Translations under genes and position numbers: made by a program
Notes under the pieces: model-generated
Database searches by the model: none
What the model saw: only the letters and a program-made list of their open reading frames with translations
Told to the model about the DNA's origin: nothing
In this document: one piece after another, positions 11,301 to 19,044 of the stretch
Layout: each line of letters starts with the position of its first letter
How positions within the stretch are numbered: position 1 is the first letter of the stretch
Assembly (NCBI RefSeq): GCF_040096455.1
Contig: NZ_JBBMER010000005.1
Span: 141,590-205,589, forward strand
DNA from: Lachnospira rogosae
GTDB taxonomy: Bacteria > Bacillota > Clostridia > Lachnospirales > Lachnospiraceae
Direction of reading: 5' to 3'
Length of the DNA stretch: 64,000 bases

Positions 11301-11491
11301 TGCCATCCTTTTACTTCAATGACCATAATTCCAACATTTTTTATAAGTAATGCGAAATCAAATTCACGATCATCAACCACCTCTCGATGATTGTAGACTA
11401 CAACATCGTTAGGCAATAATGAAGACAGTTTTTCCCATACTAACGCTTCACCTTTATATTCAGTTGGCTTGTTATCCATCATTAATGCCAT
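8387..11491 (-). CDS. NERD-domain nuclease fused to UvrD/AddA-type helicase
   Basis: The 1034-residue product starts with a NERD nuclease-like domain (about residues 13-125): REFDFALLIK then MVIEVKGW gives the D45, E59, K61 set expected of this fold. A superfamily 1A helicase follows: AGAGTGKT (344-351), TFTNEAADNMK (380-390), FIDEFQDTD (576-584), VGDLKQSIYRFRGA (606-619), TTVHKAKGLEYGCV and VLYVALTRA near the C-terminus. All core motifs look intact. It starts at an ATG behind AGGAGG, 14 bases after dndA. With the next gene it forms an AddA/AddB-like pair in which the nuclease has moved to the N-terminus of the helicase. Function in degrading or blocking unmodified DNA is inferred. Confidence 0.87.
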   Translation of the reverse strand: MALMMDNKPTEYKGEALVWEKLSSLLPNDVVVYNHREVVDDREFDFALLIKNVGIMVIEVKGWQSQYIFDVKGPDEIVIQGESQIYGSPEKQARGYRFDWLNFLNDQFAISPVVLSMVCYPFISEKEYKDVRLDIVSSRDFTIFSDDLNSATKLGQKISNAFVKKKPLNSTPFDEKAMAIVRQHFEPSYKAKDDQIVEVSDAYSLLKVFNKELTEKDSDELIEMYFAGTKIVVFVKSEIDLLSVCNKLEAGFNARGIISDKGNVRLAEIDERNDFSGVVGSFRIFNFEIYTHNLDLNNDEIIVEGQYTEQQKLILEEIANSTSWNFDQYKVEHAMGDKNVLVQAGAGTGKTYSMVSRIAYLCMSRKRFINNLVDEIAMVTFTNEAADNMKLRLKQYFMNCYILTKNKKVLHEIEAVDLMQISTIHKFAKAVLQSNDMEYGLGADFAISSSEYAKEQIYEKYLNDFLVEKQKEDANFAQQLRMPVHKFRKLLMHFSQQLYNKSYGIKELKAENLGTFEEWPFFNDVIMKVMIPAEKEYEEQIFSKNKIDLKESMLLLNDAVNGAFKEKCGLKYKYLFIDEFQDTDDVQIDSFLKLQNVIKDTKLFVVGDLKQSIYRFRGATISAFDLIRTDKEKWEEFSLTINYRTDKRLLNKFDAVFSKMGSKGYLPFHKGKDSLTSSVETYLSEHELVTKLEYNSDEQRMEQLFAEIERQKDIIKYLSKHHKLSSKDKIIAILVRDNWQIHNILEEAKVRGEFIETHIGGDLYHLIPALDLYKLVIALLNPRDPVNLFNLINSNYVGIQLDIQGLHGLGTEEQVKKLTDVLNQYFTIVMNKTWEKIIVDTKVQPILMLLRSIYEGCQPWYQYSDTDSEQRFYKANYELVLEKIIKTYSVDFLTLNVIEHSMHINIMTKQEELARNIEVETDDMRVICTTVHKAKGLEYGCVIMPYMGMDIASMKKADLDVYVENEKLAYGIRIGDEPNKKYNSNYDVSQEQNERINEESRVLYVALTRAIRNVVWMKDIKSKSKISWQNLMEV

Positions 11492-11505
11492 AACGTTTAT
11501 TCCTC

Positions 11506-12699
11506 CTAAATTTCAGCTTTAAGTATGCCTACAAATTCTTCTATATCTTTCGCTGTTGTGTATTTGTTTATAGACACCCTAAGTACTTTTGTAACCATAT
11601 CTGCCAATCCAAGTGCCTGTATTACATAAGATGGTTCTCCAGCGCTACAAGCAGATCCTGTAGACAAAGCCACATCTTCGCTAATCTTCTTAATGAATCT
11701 TTCATTATGAAAATCAGATTTATCTACTACCAGGCTCACAATTCCTGGTAAACGTTTTGCTGCATCTACCGTTGTATGAATTCCATCAATTGATGAAATA
11801 CCTGCAATCAACATATCATCCAAACTTTTGATATGTGCTTCATTTTCCTTAAGATCTCTAAGTGCAATTTCAGCAGCCTTGCCAAAACCTACAATATTAT
11901 GAACTGCATGTGTTCCTGCACGGAATCCAAATTCCTGCTCTCCCCCATGCATAAATGCTGTGATAGGTTCTATCCCATAAGCATCAGCCTTCATAAATGC
12001 AGCACCTATTCCTTTCGGTCCGTATATTTTGTGTGCTGAACAAGAAGCATAATCGATTCCCATTCTCTTAACATCAATTTCTATCTTACCCAAAGCCTGT
12101 GTTAAATCAGAATGAAGTGCAATGTTATTCTTCTTACAGATTTCTGCCACTGACTCAACATCACTTATTGTTCCTATTTCGTTATTCACATAAAGCATTG
12201 ATACAAGTGCTGTATTTTCTTTAATTGCAGAAGTAATTTTTTCAACACTAATCTCACCATCTGGAGTAACTCCAACAAATGAAGCTTCATATCCTCTATC
12301 CACTTTTTTCTTTACACCAAATAATGATGTAGTAGGATCATTGTTTGAATATAATTCACCATTCAAATACTTACAGGTGTTTAATGTTGCCTTGTGTTCT
12401 ACAAGAGATGTAATCACATGATTCTTGCCATCTCCATAAAACTTTCTATAATCCAAATATCCCTTAATAATAAAATTTGTACTTTCTGTTGCTCCTGCTG
12501 TGAAAATAATCTCATCCGGCTTTGCACCTAGCAACCTTGCAACCTTTTCTCTGGCTTCCTCGACAGCATTCTTAGCATGAGTTGCTTTGCAATAATATTT
12601 ACTTGACGGATTTCCAAACTCCTCATTCAAATATGGAAGCATCGCATCTCTAACTTCCTCATCAATAGGAGAAGTCGCACTATTGTCTAAATAAATCAT
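11506..12699 (-). CDS. dndA: Cysteine desulfurase DndA (NifS/IscS type)
   Basis: A PLP-dependent cysteine desulfurase of 397 residues that supplies sulfur for DNA phosphorothioation. The N-terminus MIYLDNSATSP is typical; H102 stacks on PLP, K224 in SAHKIYGPKG is the PLP lysine, and C351 in STGSACSAG is the persulfide cysteine. By sequence it could equally be a housekeeping IscS, but it sits inside the dnd operon, two bases after the DUF262 gene and 14 bases before the NERD-UvrD gene, with a good AAAGGAG ribosome site. In many dnd clusters dndA is first or missing; here it follows dndCDE, the order seen in the DndCDEA-PbeABCD type. Confidence 0.9.
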   Translation of the reverse strand: MIYLDNSATSPIDEEVRDAMLPYLNEEFGNPSSKYYCKATHAKNAVEEAREKVARLLGAKPDEIIFTAGATESTNFIIKGYLDYRKFYGDGKNHVITSLVEHKATLNTCKYLNGELYSNNDPTTSLFGVKKKVDRGYEASFVGVTPDGEISVEKITSAIKENTALVSMLYVNNEIGTISDVESVAEICKKNNIALHSDLTQALGKIEIDVKRMGIDYASCSAHKIYGPKGIGAAFMKADAYGIEPITAFMHGGEQEFGFRAGTHAVHNIVGFGKAAEIALRDLKENEAHIKSLDDMLIAGISSIDGIHTTVDAAKRLPGIVSLVVDKSDFHNERFIKKISEDVALSTGSACSAGEPSYVIQALGLADMVTKVLRVSINKYTTAKDIEEFVGILKAEI

Positions 12700-12701
12700 T
12701 T

Positions 12702-14651
12702 TTATTCTCCTTTCGAAATCATTTCAATTACACTAGCAGCAAATTGTGCATATTGATTTCTGAAATCCATTTGAAAATATCGATCTAACTCTCCCTTTGC
12801 CTCCTCTTCGCTATCAAATCCTTTTGGATCTGGCAATTTTAATTTATCAGATACTAATTGAATTACTTTTCCTGAATATCCTTTTATATTTTTGTCATGG
12901 TTCGCAAGAACTTCAACTTTTTCTAGCAAATACAAATTTTTGATATTTCCATTTGTCTCTCTATCGATAAATATATAGTTAAATAAAGAATTCTTATACT
13001 TCTTTATTTCCTCTGGATATTCATACTCAAACGTCGCATTTGTACTTAACTTACATTCACATTTTCCACTATCATTTATGATGAAGTGTTCCACACTATA
13101 TTTTTCAGAATTATTCAAAAATTGTTCTAATTCCTTAGTTTTATGAGGCTTAATTCGTATTCCATTGTTGTCAATATCAAAATAATCATATATCGTAGCA
13201 ATAGATTTACATCTAAACTCCTGCTTTTCCTGTGAAATACTTTGGCTTTTAGTTAGAACAAATTGATAGCCGGCCGATATTTGCCTACTCGTTAATTCTC
13301 TTCCCTCAAAACAAGTTATAGCATAATTTACCATTTGTCCTTCCCAGTCATCTGATCTTATAATTTTATAAAGTCCATCACTGTTTTTCTTTGTTTCATA
13401 TAAAGTAAATAATGTAGATGTTACAAAAACCCCATATATTGAATCAAAATTGTCCTTACGAAATTCTAAATTTATGAAGCTTTCCAACAAGTATTTGATT
13501 ATTAAACAATTTGGAGCTTTATTCTTGTCTAATACTACTTTTCGAAGCAAATTATACATAATATCTATTTCATCGTTATCCACCCTAAATTTCTTATCTG
13601 CATCTGCCAGTTTCTTGTAATATCCTCTTATTTCAGCCGATGCATGCGTTTCTGTTACAATAGAAACTAAAAGTTCTTGTATCTTATCCAATGCAATTAA
13701 TTTTTCTCTAATATATTTTTTATTATGTATAATTTTAACTATATGTTCTCCAGAACTATACTTGTTACCTTCGATCTCTTTTTCATTCTTCAACGTAAAA
13801 TCTGTTGAGAATTCTATCAAACGATAACTTTCATGTTTTGCTAACTCACACTGTAAAAAGTGCTCCAAAAGCATCATAAACGGATAATCAATGTGCGTAT
13901 TTAATACTTTATTTTCTTGTTTTAATTTACTCCAGATTTTAAATAATTCCTCTGAGTTGTCTTGCGCAAACAGATATCCCTTAAAGATGTCTTCTGCATC
14001 TAGTCGCACTCCTTTAAGATTCACATCCAAAAATGCCTCAATACTTCTCTCCGCAGAATCTGTTTCAATAATCACATTCAATTGTGATTGTTCCAAATTC
14101 TTGAGAAAATCCTCTGCCTCTGCAATATTTGCAAAGAGATCAACTTTTTCCATGGCATCCCATATTTCTATATATTTATCACGCTGGCCATAACAATCAC
14201 TTCCGATTATTTCTTCCATTTCAGATTTAGAAATCTTTTTTAAATCAAAAAAATGATTACATAGATTTCTAAATCCTGAGAAACTTTCTACCGTTATTTC
14301 ACAAGTCTCAAATATATCAAACCGTTCCGAGTATTTACTCTTTAAAAACAAAACTATTAGTGCGATTACCGTCGTACGTTGTTGTCCATCAAGAATCTCG
14401 TAATTGCTTTGTCTTTTTGTGAATATTAGGTTTCCAAGAAATTTTGATCCCTTCCTAACATCATTAATAAGGGTAATTAAATTATCTTTTGTCCATCTAA
14501 TTTCTCTTTGAAAATATGGGACAATGTATTTTCTGTTTTCTTCTAAAGTTATTAATGATGTGCTATTAGTACCGTTTCTAAATTGAATGTCTGCGCTCTT
14601 TATCCCATATAATTCTTTAACAGTTATTACCGTTCCAACCATTGTTCCCAT
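12702..14651 (-). CDS. DUF262 (GmrS/SspE-like) protein between dndE and dndA
   Basis: A 649-residue protein with an N-terminal DUF262 domain: VPYFQREIRWTKDNL (44-58) and the signature DGQQRTTV (88-95), then FLDVNLKGVRLDAEDIF (207-223). In SspE and GmrSD the DGQQR motif belongs to the nucleotide-hydrolysing sensor domain. The C-terminal part has VEHFIIN (520-526) and NIKNLYLLEKV (569-579), which look like a worn version of the DUF1524 His-Asn-His nuclease region. Middle residues 240-480 are unrecognised. It lies 18 bases after dndE and 2 bases before dndA, so it is translated with the modification genes. By analogy with SspE it may sense PT status and nick or block foreign DNA; this is inference. 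Confidence 0.8.
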   Translation of the reverse strand: MGTMVGTVITVKELYGIKSADIQFRNGTNSTSLITLEENRKYIVPYFQREIRWTKDNLITLINDVRKGSKFLGNLIFTKRQSNYEILDGQQRTTVIALIVLFLKSKYSERFDIFETCEITVESFSGFRNLCNHFFDLKKISKSEMEEIIGSDCYGQRDKYIEIWDAMEKVDLFANIAEAEDFLKNLEQSQLNVIIETDSAERSIEAFLDVNLKGVRLDAEDIFKGYLFAQDNSEELFKIWSKLKQENKVLNTHIDYPFMMLLEHFLQCELAKHESYRLIEFSTDFTLKNEKEIEGNKYSSGEHIVKIIHNKKYIREKLIALDKIQELLVSIVTETHASAEIRGYYKKLADADKKFRVDNDEIDIMYNLLRKVVLDKNKAPNCLIIKYLLESFINLEFRKDNFDSIYGVFVTSTLFTLYETKKNSDGLYKIIRSDDWEGQMVNYAITCFEGRELTSRQISAGYQFVLTKSQSISQEKQEFRCKSIATIYDYFDIDNNGIRIKPHKTKELEQFLNNSEKYSVEHFIINDSGKCECKLSTNATFEYEYPEEIKKYKNSLFNYIFIDRETNGNIKNLYLLEKVEVLANHDKNIKGYSGKVIQLVSDKLKLPDPKGFDSEEEAKGELDRYFQMDFRNQYAQFAASVIEMISKGE

Positions 14652-14669
14652 AATTTTTCCTCTTTCCTG

Positions 14670-15050
14670 TTATACGGTATCTCCATCACCCAATACTTGC
14701 AAAATGTACTTATCCATATTTCCAGCGTGATTGTACATATCAAGTAATAGCTTACTTCCCCTATCTATATGCGCTTTAACATACTGTGGAAAGTACTCTT
14801 CATCTGTCAGGTATCTTCCTTCCACCTGCTCTATAAGCACCTTAAAATATATATCATTATCTCCAGTAATTGTTTGCCTATTTAGATCTAGCCCGTCAGA
14901 ATCTGACTTATAATCAGCAACAGATGTTTTTTCTAATATAGACCACGCTATTGCATGCTTTACCAATGTATATGGTTTGTAATTTGTTCTATTTTCTAGT
15001 TCCTCAAAGATTTCTTGTGTTCTCTTTGATGTTTTTAATCTAAATATCAT
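14670..15050 (-). CDS. dndE: DNA sulfur modification protein DndE
   Basis: A 126-residue protein whose start (FRLKTSKRTQEIFEEL), basic helices and length match DndE, the small protein that binds nicked DNA and is required for PT modification with DndC and DndD. Visible features are an N-terminal basic segment, the stretch YKPYTLVKHAIAWSIL near residue 25-40, and a HIDRGSKLLLDMY helix near residue 93-105. The gene begins at an ATG after GAGGTG, three bases after dndD, and ends 18 bases before the DUF262 gene. Identification rests on both sequence look and its fixed place after dndD. Confidence 0.87.
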   Translation of the reverse strand: MIFRLKTSKRTQEIFEELENRTNYKPYTLVKHAIAWSILEKTSVADYKSDSDGLDLNRQTITGDNDIYFKVLIEQVEGRYLTDEEYFPQYVKAHIDRGSKLLLDMYNHAGNMDKYILQVLGDGDTV

Positions 15051-15053
15051 TGG

Positions 15054-17192
15054 TTACACCTCAAAAAAGTAATTATTCTTAATTGTAGTTCTGTTTTCGT
15101 TTTCGTCATTGATTAACAGATACTCTTTAGAAACATAAGGTTTTACTATCTTATAGTACTCCTCATTTATTTCTTCATCCGTAGACAGAATAATTACCTG
15201 ATCACTAATATTAGGAAAGAACTTCTCTGAGATTTCTCTCCTATGATTTGCATCAATTCTCGCATACGGAGTATCAATAATAAACGGGACATTCTGTCCT
15301 GATATCTCAATTATCGCCCAATATAATGCCAAGATAAAAATCTGACGCTCTCCCTTTGATAATCTTCCCAATTCAATCTTCTTATACAATCGAATTGGTT
15401 CCTGCCCAAAATCAGATTCAGACTTATTTTTTAACACATTTATTGAAGTACCTTCCAACATTTTGACTAGTCGCTTTTCACCTTTAGTACCAATAAGATT
15501 TGTAAATTCAGAATTACCCAAATTCTTATATAGTGTCAAAAGTTCCTTGCCATTGTATTCCTCGTCTTGATACAAATTGAAATCAAAATTCTTTCCAATT
15601 TCAATATGCGTTATCAAATTATTCTTTCTATAAATTGACTTCAATTTTTGAACAATATCCTTTTCTAGTTTCCTTCTTATACTCACAGTCTTCTCTTCTA
15701 AGAACTGTTCCATCATAGAAGAAATACCGGAGCTTAGCTCGTACACATGCCTATTCTGAGCATTTGATTTAAGAATTTGCATAGCTTTATCTCTAATTTG
15801 TTCTTGCATCTGCAATTCTCTATCAATTTCTTCTAATCTATGTTGTGAATCATACAGTATACTTGATAGGTCATCTTTTTTCTTTAAAATTTCATTTTCT
15901 CTCTGAGCAAATTCATTAATGTCCTCCTCGCTCATTGAGTTTTTCAAAATTCTATTAATTTCTGCTGTTCTTTCAGAAGCTGCCCTCCTTTTATTGACCA
16001 TATCAACCATTGCTGATACATCGAAATCATCCAAAGATGATACAATTCCATTTACTCGACCAATATCCTCCTTTGATAGATCAAACATCATTTCCATGTC
16101 TTCACGGAAACCTTTTGGTCTAAATGTATCCAACAGATGATCCATTAACTGATCTACTTTTGCATCGGACACATCACCTTTTAGTAAATCAGATATTGCA
16201 TCTCGTTTCAACTTACTTTGAACGTAATAAAATATCTCACCTTTTTCTTCAAAATCTAATTGTGCCATAATAGGATTAGCAAAATCTCGCAGTATATAAA
16301 ATGGCATAAGCCCTTCCACAAACAACTTAATATTTGTAAGTGATTCCGTTTTTACCTTTTCAGCTAGAGCATACTCATCTTCTAACTGTTTTTTCTCCTT
16401 ACGTGAAATTCCTCCTGCATTTTTAAAAGCAGTCGCCAATTCAATAAGTTGAATATCAATGTTTTCTAGTTCTTTTGTCAAATTGCCTACTTCGACATCA
16501 AGTTTTTCCTTTTCGGTTTCTAATGTTTCTATCTGCTGCTTTGCCGATTCATATGTGTCATAGACCTCATCGTCATCATTAGAATTGTTCTTTGTTACAT
16601 ACCCACGTGTGAATTTACGGATAATTTCAAACACATCCATTCCGCACATGGTGAATACTGCATTTCTAACATATGTGTTGTATGCACTGGTGGAGAAAAT
16701 ATTACCAACCTCTTCTCCATCAAACAAAAAGAACTCAAACAGATCTGGAGGAATAATGCTACGCAAATAGTTTTCAAAATATGATAATTCTTGATCGTTC
16801 AGTAGCTTTCCATCCCTTGCTACTGTGTATTCCTCTGTAAGCTTTTGATTGGTATAATCCCATTTTCTTGTTATCACATAATTTCTAATATCACGCTCAA
16901 TCTTAAGTTGTAGCGTTAACTGTACTTCCGATTCCACAACCTCCTGTTGAAATGCTTTTGAATTTATTAAATCTTTAATTTTAGAAATGTAATGACTATT
17001 TACACCTACATATCCATATGCTAATGGTCCATACAAAGCAACTTTTATTGCCGTAAAAAGAGAAGTTTTACCTGCCCCATTTTTTCCACCAATGAGTACA
17101 ATGTTTTTTCCAGCATCTGTTATCTCGAAATCAAATTCATTATTACCCTCATAGGAGCTGAAATTATGTAATTTTACTTTATTGATTTTCAT
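15054..17192 (-). CDS. dndD: DndD, SMC/Rad50-like ATPase of DNA phosphorothioation
   Basis: A 712-residue ABC/SMC-type ATPase. Walker A GGKNGAGKTS lies at about residues 35-44, a coiled coil spans roughly 190-255 and again 430-500, and the C-terminal lobe has the signature-like LSKGERQIFILALYWA and Walker B PFIIDTPYARID. DndD is thought to power strand opening or nicking during sulfur insertion. I chose the ATG at 17192, eight bases after a GGAG site; a TTG two codons upstream (17198) is possible. The gene overlaps the end of dndC by 14 bases and is followed three bases later by dndE. Confidence 0.92.
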   Translation of the reverse strand: MKINKVKLHNFSSYEGNNEFDFEITDAGKNIVLIGGKNGAGKTSLFTAIKVALYGPLAYGYVGVNSHYISKIKDLINSKAFQQEVVESEVQLTLQLKIERDIRNYVITRKWDYTNQKLTEEYTVARDGKLLNDQELSYFENYLRSIIPPDLFEFFLFDGEEVGNIFSTSAYNTYVRNAVFTMCGMDVFEIIRKFTRGYVTKNNSNDDDEVYDTYESAKQQIETLETEKEKLDVEVGNLTKELENIDIQLIELATAFKNAGGISRKEKKQLEDEYALAEKVKTESLTNIKLFVEGLMPFYILRDFANPIMAQLDFEEKGEIFYYVQSKLKRDAISDLLKGDVSDAKVDQLMDHLLDTFRPKGFREDMEMMFDLSKEDIGRVNGIVSSLDDFDVSAMVDMVNKRRAASERTAEINRILKNSMSEEDINEFAQRENEILKKKDDLSSILYDSQHRLEEIDRELQMQEQIRDKAMQILKSNAQNRHVYELSSGISSMMEQFLEEKTVSIRRKLEKDIVQKLKSIYRKNNLITHIEIGKNFDFNLYQDEEYNGKELLTLYKNLGNSEFTNLIGTKGEKRLVKMLEGTSINVLKNKSESDFGQEPIRLYKKIELGRLSKGERQIFILALYWAIIEISGQNVPFIIDTPYARIDANHRREISEKFFPNISDQVIILSTDEEINEEYYKIVKPYVSKEYLLINDENENRTTIKNNYFFEV

Positions 17193-18567
17193 TTTCAATC
17201 TCCTCTATTATTTCATAATGTAGCCATTGCTGATTCAATAGCCTATCTATTCCATCTCTAAGTATTTTTTGATTTGAATAGTTTTTATTTCGATAAACCG
17301 ATAATAACAAATTGCGGATCAATTCCTCTGGCACATTATTTTTCTGAGCCAGATTTTCTAATTCAACAACAGTTTCATTATCAATCAAAGGTTCTTTATA
17401 GTCATACCAAGGAAGTTTTTCCCCTGTTATTTCCTCATATAATTCCACTAAAACTCTTCGAGACAAGTCTAGTTCTTGATCCCAGATTTCATCTATTGCT
17501 TTCAGTTCATCTAATGTTATAAGTTCATATCCCATAACCTGTTGGGTTTCTAACAACTTTCGAAGAATAAGTTTTCTTGCTTTCCAGTTAAATGGACCGA
17601 ATCCCATATTACCCTGCTTATCACGATATACCGTTCCATTTCTTCTCTTTTTCTCTCGATATTCTTCATTATCTCGTATACTCATAAGCCAACTTCTAAA
17701 TTCAGCAAGTGGTATCAACTCTCTATGTCCACTCTTTATAAATCCATTTAACGACTTATCTTCCTTTACAACTGTACATACCCAGCACCCAAAACGTGAA
17801 TTACCACAGCTCTGTGTCTGACCACCTGCATGAATACCAGCAAAAGGACATTCTCCACTATCTGCATCAGCATAAAGCGATACCAACTCGCTATTATCTG
17901 ATCCCCAAGGTGTTCTTCCGCCATCACACCTAAGTAAAACATCCCATACATCATCTGTGGTAAGTTCTACAATAGGGTTATAAACATATGCATCTTGTAT
18001 AGTTTCATGTCGATTAAGAAGTCTATTTGCAAGTTCTCTGCCTTCAATTCTTCTCTTTCGTGCTATACTTTCTGCTTTTCTGACTCCAAGAAGAACAACT
18101 ACTTCTTTTCCTTCCTCATCAATAACTCTTTGAATATATTCACCACTAGGATTTATTTTTAATCTATCTGTACACCATCTGAATGTTCCATTCATTCTAG
18201 GTGTAGGGAATCCTCTTCCAATTACATTTGCCCAAAACGAATTGTTTGGTGGAGGTGTAACCATAGCCGACTTTATTGGTAGCCCATCTCTATCTGCTGC
18301 CTGTCCCAATAAATCATTCATTTTACTTAAATATATTTTTATAAGTGGATTTTCAATTAAAGTATCCGAAGATACAATATAAACATTTTTATGTCTATCT
18401 TCTGGATCTAATCCCAATAACATCTTATAAACAAGTTCGACCACAGTTGTAGAATCCTTACCACCGCTATATCCTATAACCCATGGTCTGTCATCAGACT
18501 TGTAGACATACTTAATTTCTTCAATTAACTCCTCAAGCGTATTTTCGTTAAAATAACTATTCGCCAT
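17179..18567 (-). CDS. dndC: DndC, ATP-pyrophosphatase/sulfurtransferase of DNA phosphorothioation
   Basis: A 462-residue PAPS-reductase-family protein that activates the DNA phosphate and transfers sulfur. The P-loop SGGKDST is at about residues 34-40. Cysteines C240, C254, C261 and C264, in CPFAG and CGNSRFGCWVC, are the DndC-specific Fe-S ligands and separate it from assimilatory CysH. The start is the ATG behind GAGGTGAT; a GTG at 18576 is in frame but badly spaced. It overlaps the XRE regulator gene by 11 bases and dndD by 14, so the three are translationally coupled. Confidence 0.94.
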   Translation of the reverse strand: MANSYFNENTLEELIEEIKYVYKSDDRPWVIGYSGGKDSTTVVELVYKMLLGLDPEDRHKNVYIVSSDTLIENPLIKIYLSKMNDLLGQAADRDGLPIKSAMVTPPPNNSFWANVIGRGFPTPRMNGTFRWCTDRLKINPSGEYIQRVIDEEGKEVVVLLGVRKAESIARKRRIEGRELANRLLNRHETIQDAYVYNPIVELTTDDVWDVLLRCDGGRTPWGSDNSELVSLYADADSGECPFAGIHAGGQTQSCGNSRFGCWVCTVVKEDKSLNGFIKSGHRELIPLAEFRSWLMSIRDNEEYREKKRRNGTVYRDKQGNMGFGPFNWKARKLILRKLLETQQVMGYELITLDELKAIDEIWDQELDLSRRVLVELYEEITGEKLPWYDYKEPLIDNETVVELENLAQKNNVPEELIRNLLLSVYRNKNYSNQKILRDGIDRLLNQQWLHYEIIEEIENENQ

Positions 18568-18889
18568 CTTTATCACCTCTTTGTTGAGCCACTTCGTTTA
18601 ATAAACGCAAGCTCAGCTCTTTTTTTGTGTCGTCCATAGTTTCAACGACATTTAATATCTGCTGTTCATAGCTGCTTTCCTCAGTGATAAGTGTTCTTCT
18701 ACCAATAAGTTCATCTAAAGAAATCTTGTATAAATCAGCTGCACCATGTAGAAATTCCACATCTGGTGCCGTGGTATTCCTTTCTATGTTACTTACTCTT
18801 TGTTGAGACAAATTGAGAGCCTCTGCTAATTGTTTTTGTGTATATCCATATTTCTTTCTTAATTCAGATAATCTGCTTCCAATTTCCAT
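18557..18889 (-). CDS. XRE-family repressor, first gene of the dnd operon
   Basis: A 110-residue helix-turn-helix protein: residues 4-60 form the XRE domain (SELRKKYGYTQKQLAEALNL, SQQRVSNIERNTTAPDVEFL), followed by a short helical tail. The ATG at 18889 is preceded by AGGTGG; a GTG at 18901 is also in frame. It overlaps dndC, and its promoter faces that of the divergent ATP-pyrophosphatase gene. Since no DndB is present, this protein is the obvious candidate regulator of the island, acting on the inverted repeat at 18969-19016. That pairing is inferred from position. Confidence 0.88.
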   Translation of the reverse strand: MEIGSRLSELRKKYGYTQKQLAEALNLSQQRVSNIERNTTAPDVEFLHGAADLYKISLDELIGRRTLITEESSYEQQILNVVETMDDTKKELSLRLLNEVAQQRGDKDGE

Positions 18890-18915
18890 AGAAATGCCCA
18901 CCTTTCCAATTGTTT

Positions 18916-18944
18916 ATTGTACTATAATTAAGCTTTTTTCACAA
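18916..18944 (-). promoter_or_regulatory. Leftward sigma-A promoter of the dnd operon
   Basis: Reading the minus strand, TTGTGA and TACAAT are separated by 17 bases, which places the start point about 20 bases before the XRE ATG. The adjoining stretch 18941-18960 contains a half-copy of the operator arm (TTTTGTATT), so repressor could also cover the -35 region. Confidence 0.55.
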
Positions 18945-18965
18945 TAAAATTTTGTATTTTAGGTC

Positions 18966-18993
18966 TTGACTAACAAAATCTTTGTATTATAAT
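18966..18993 (+). promoter_or_regulatory. Rightward sigma-A promoter of the divergent ATP-pyrophosphatase gene
   Basis: TTGACT and a perfect TATAAT are 16 bases apart. The predicted start falls near 19000, about 45 bases before the ATG at 19045. Both boxes are overlapped by the left arm and spacer of the inverted repeat. Confidence 0.7.
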
Positions 18994-19016
18994 AAAAATA
19001 CAAAGATTTTGTTAGT
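18969..19016. repeat. Perfect 20-bp inverted repeat, probable operator
   Basis: The arms ACTAACAAAATCTTTGTATT (18969-18988) and its exact reverse complement (18997-19016) flank an 8-base spacer that holds most of the -10 box. Because only the right arm would be transcribed rightward, it fits a DNA operator better than an RNA hairpin. It lies between two divergent genes, one of which encodes an XRE repressor. Confidence 0.8.
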
Positions 19017-19044
19017 TAAAAAACAGAAAAGGAGGATTAAAACA

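Noticed and set aside
12702..14651. Stand-alone type IV restriction enzyme GmrSD
   Set aside because: It is locked inside the dnd operon by 2- and 18-base gaps, so a PT-linked role is more likely.
17179..18567. Assimilatory PAPS reductase (cysH)
   Set aside because: The CGNSRFGCWVC block and the dndD/dndE neighbours identify DndC.
18982..19044. Upstream ATG of the second ATP-pyrophosphatase, adding 21 residues
   Set aside because: It lies within the -10 region and operator, ahead of the transcription start; the ATG at 19045 has a perfect ribosome site.
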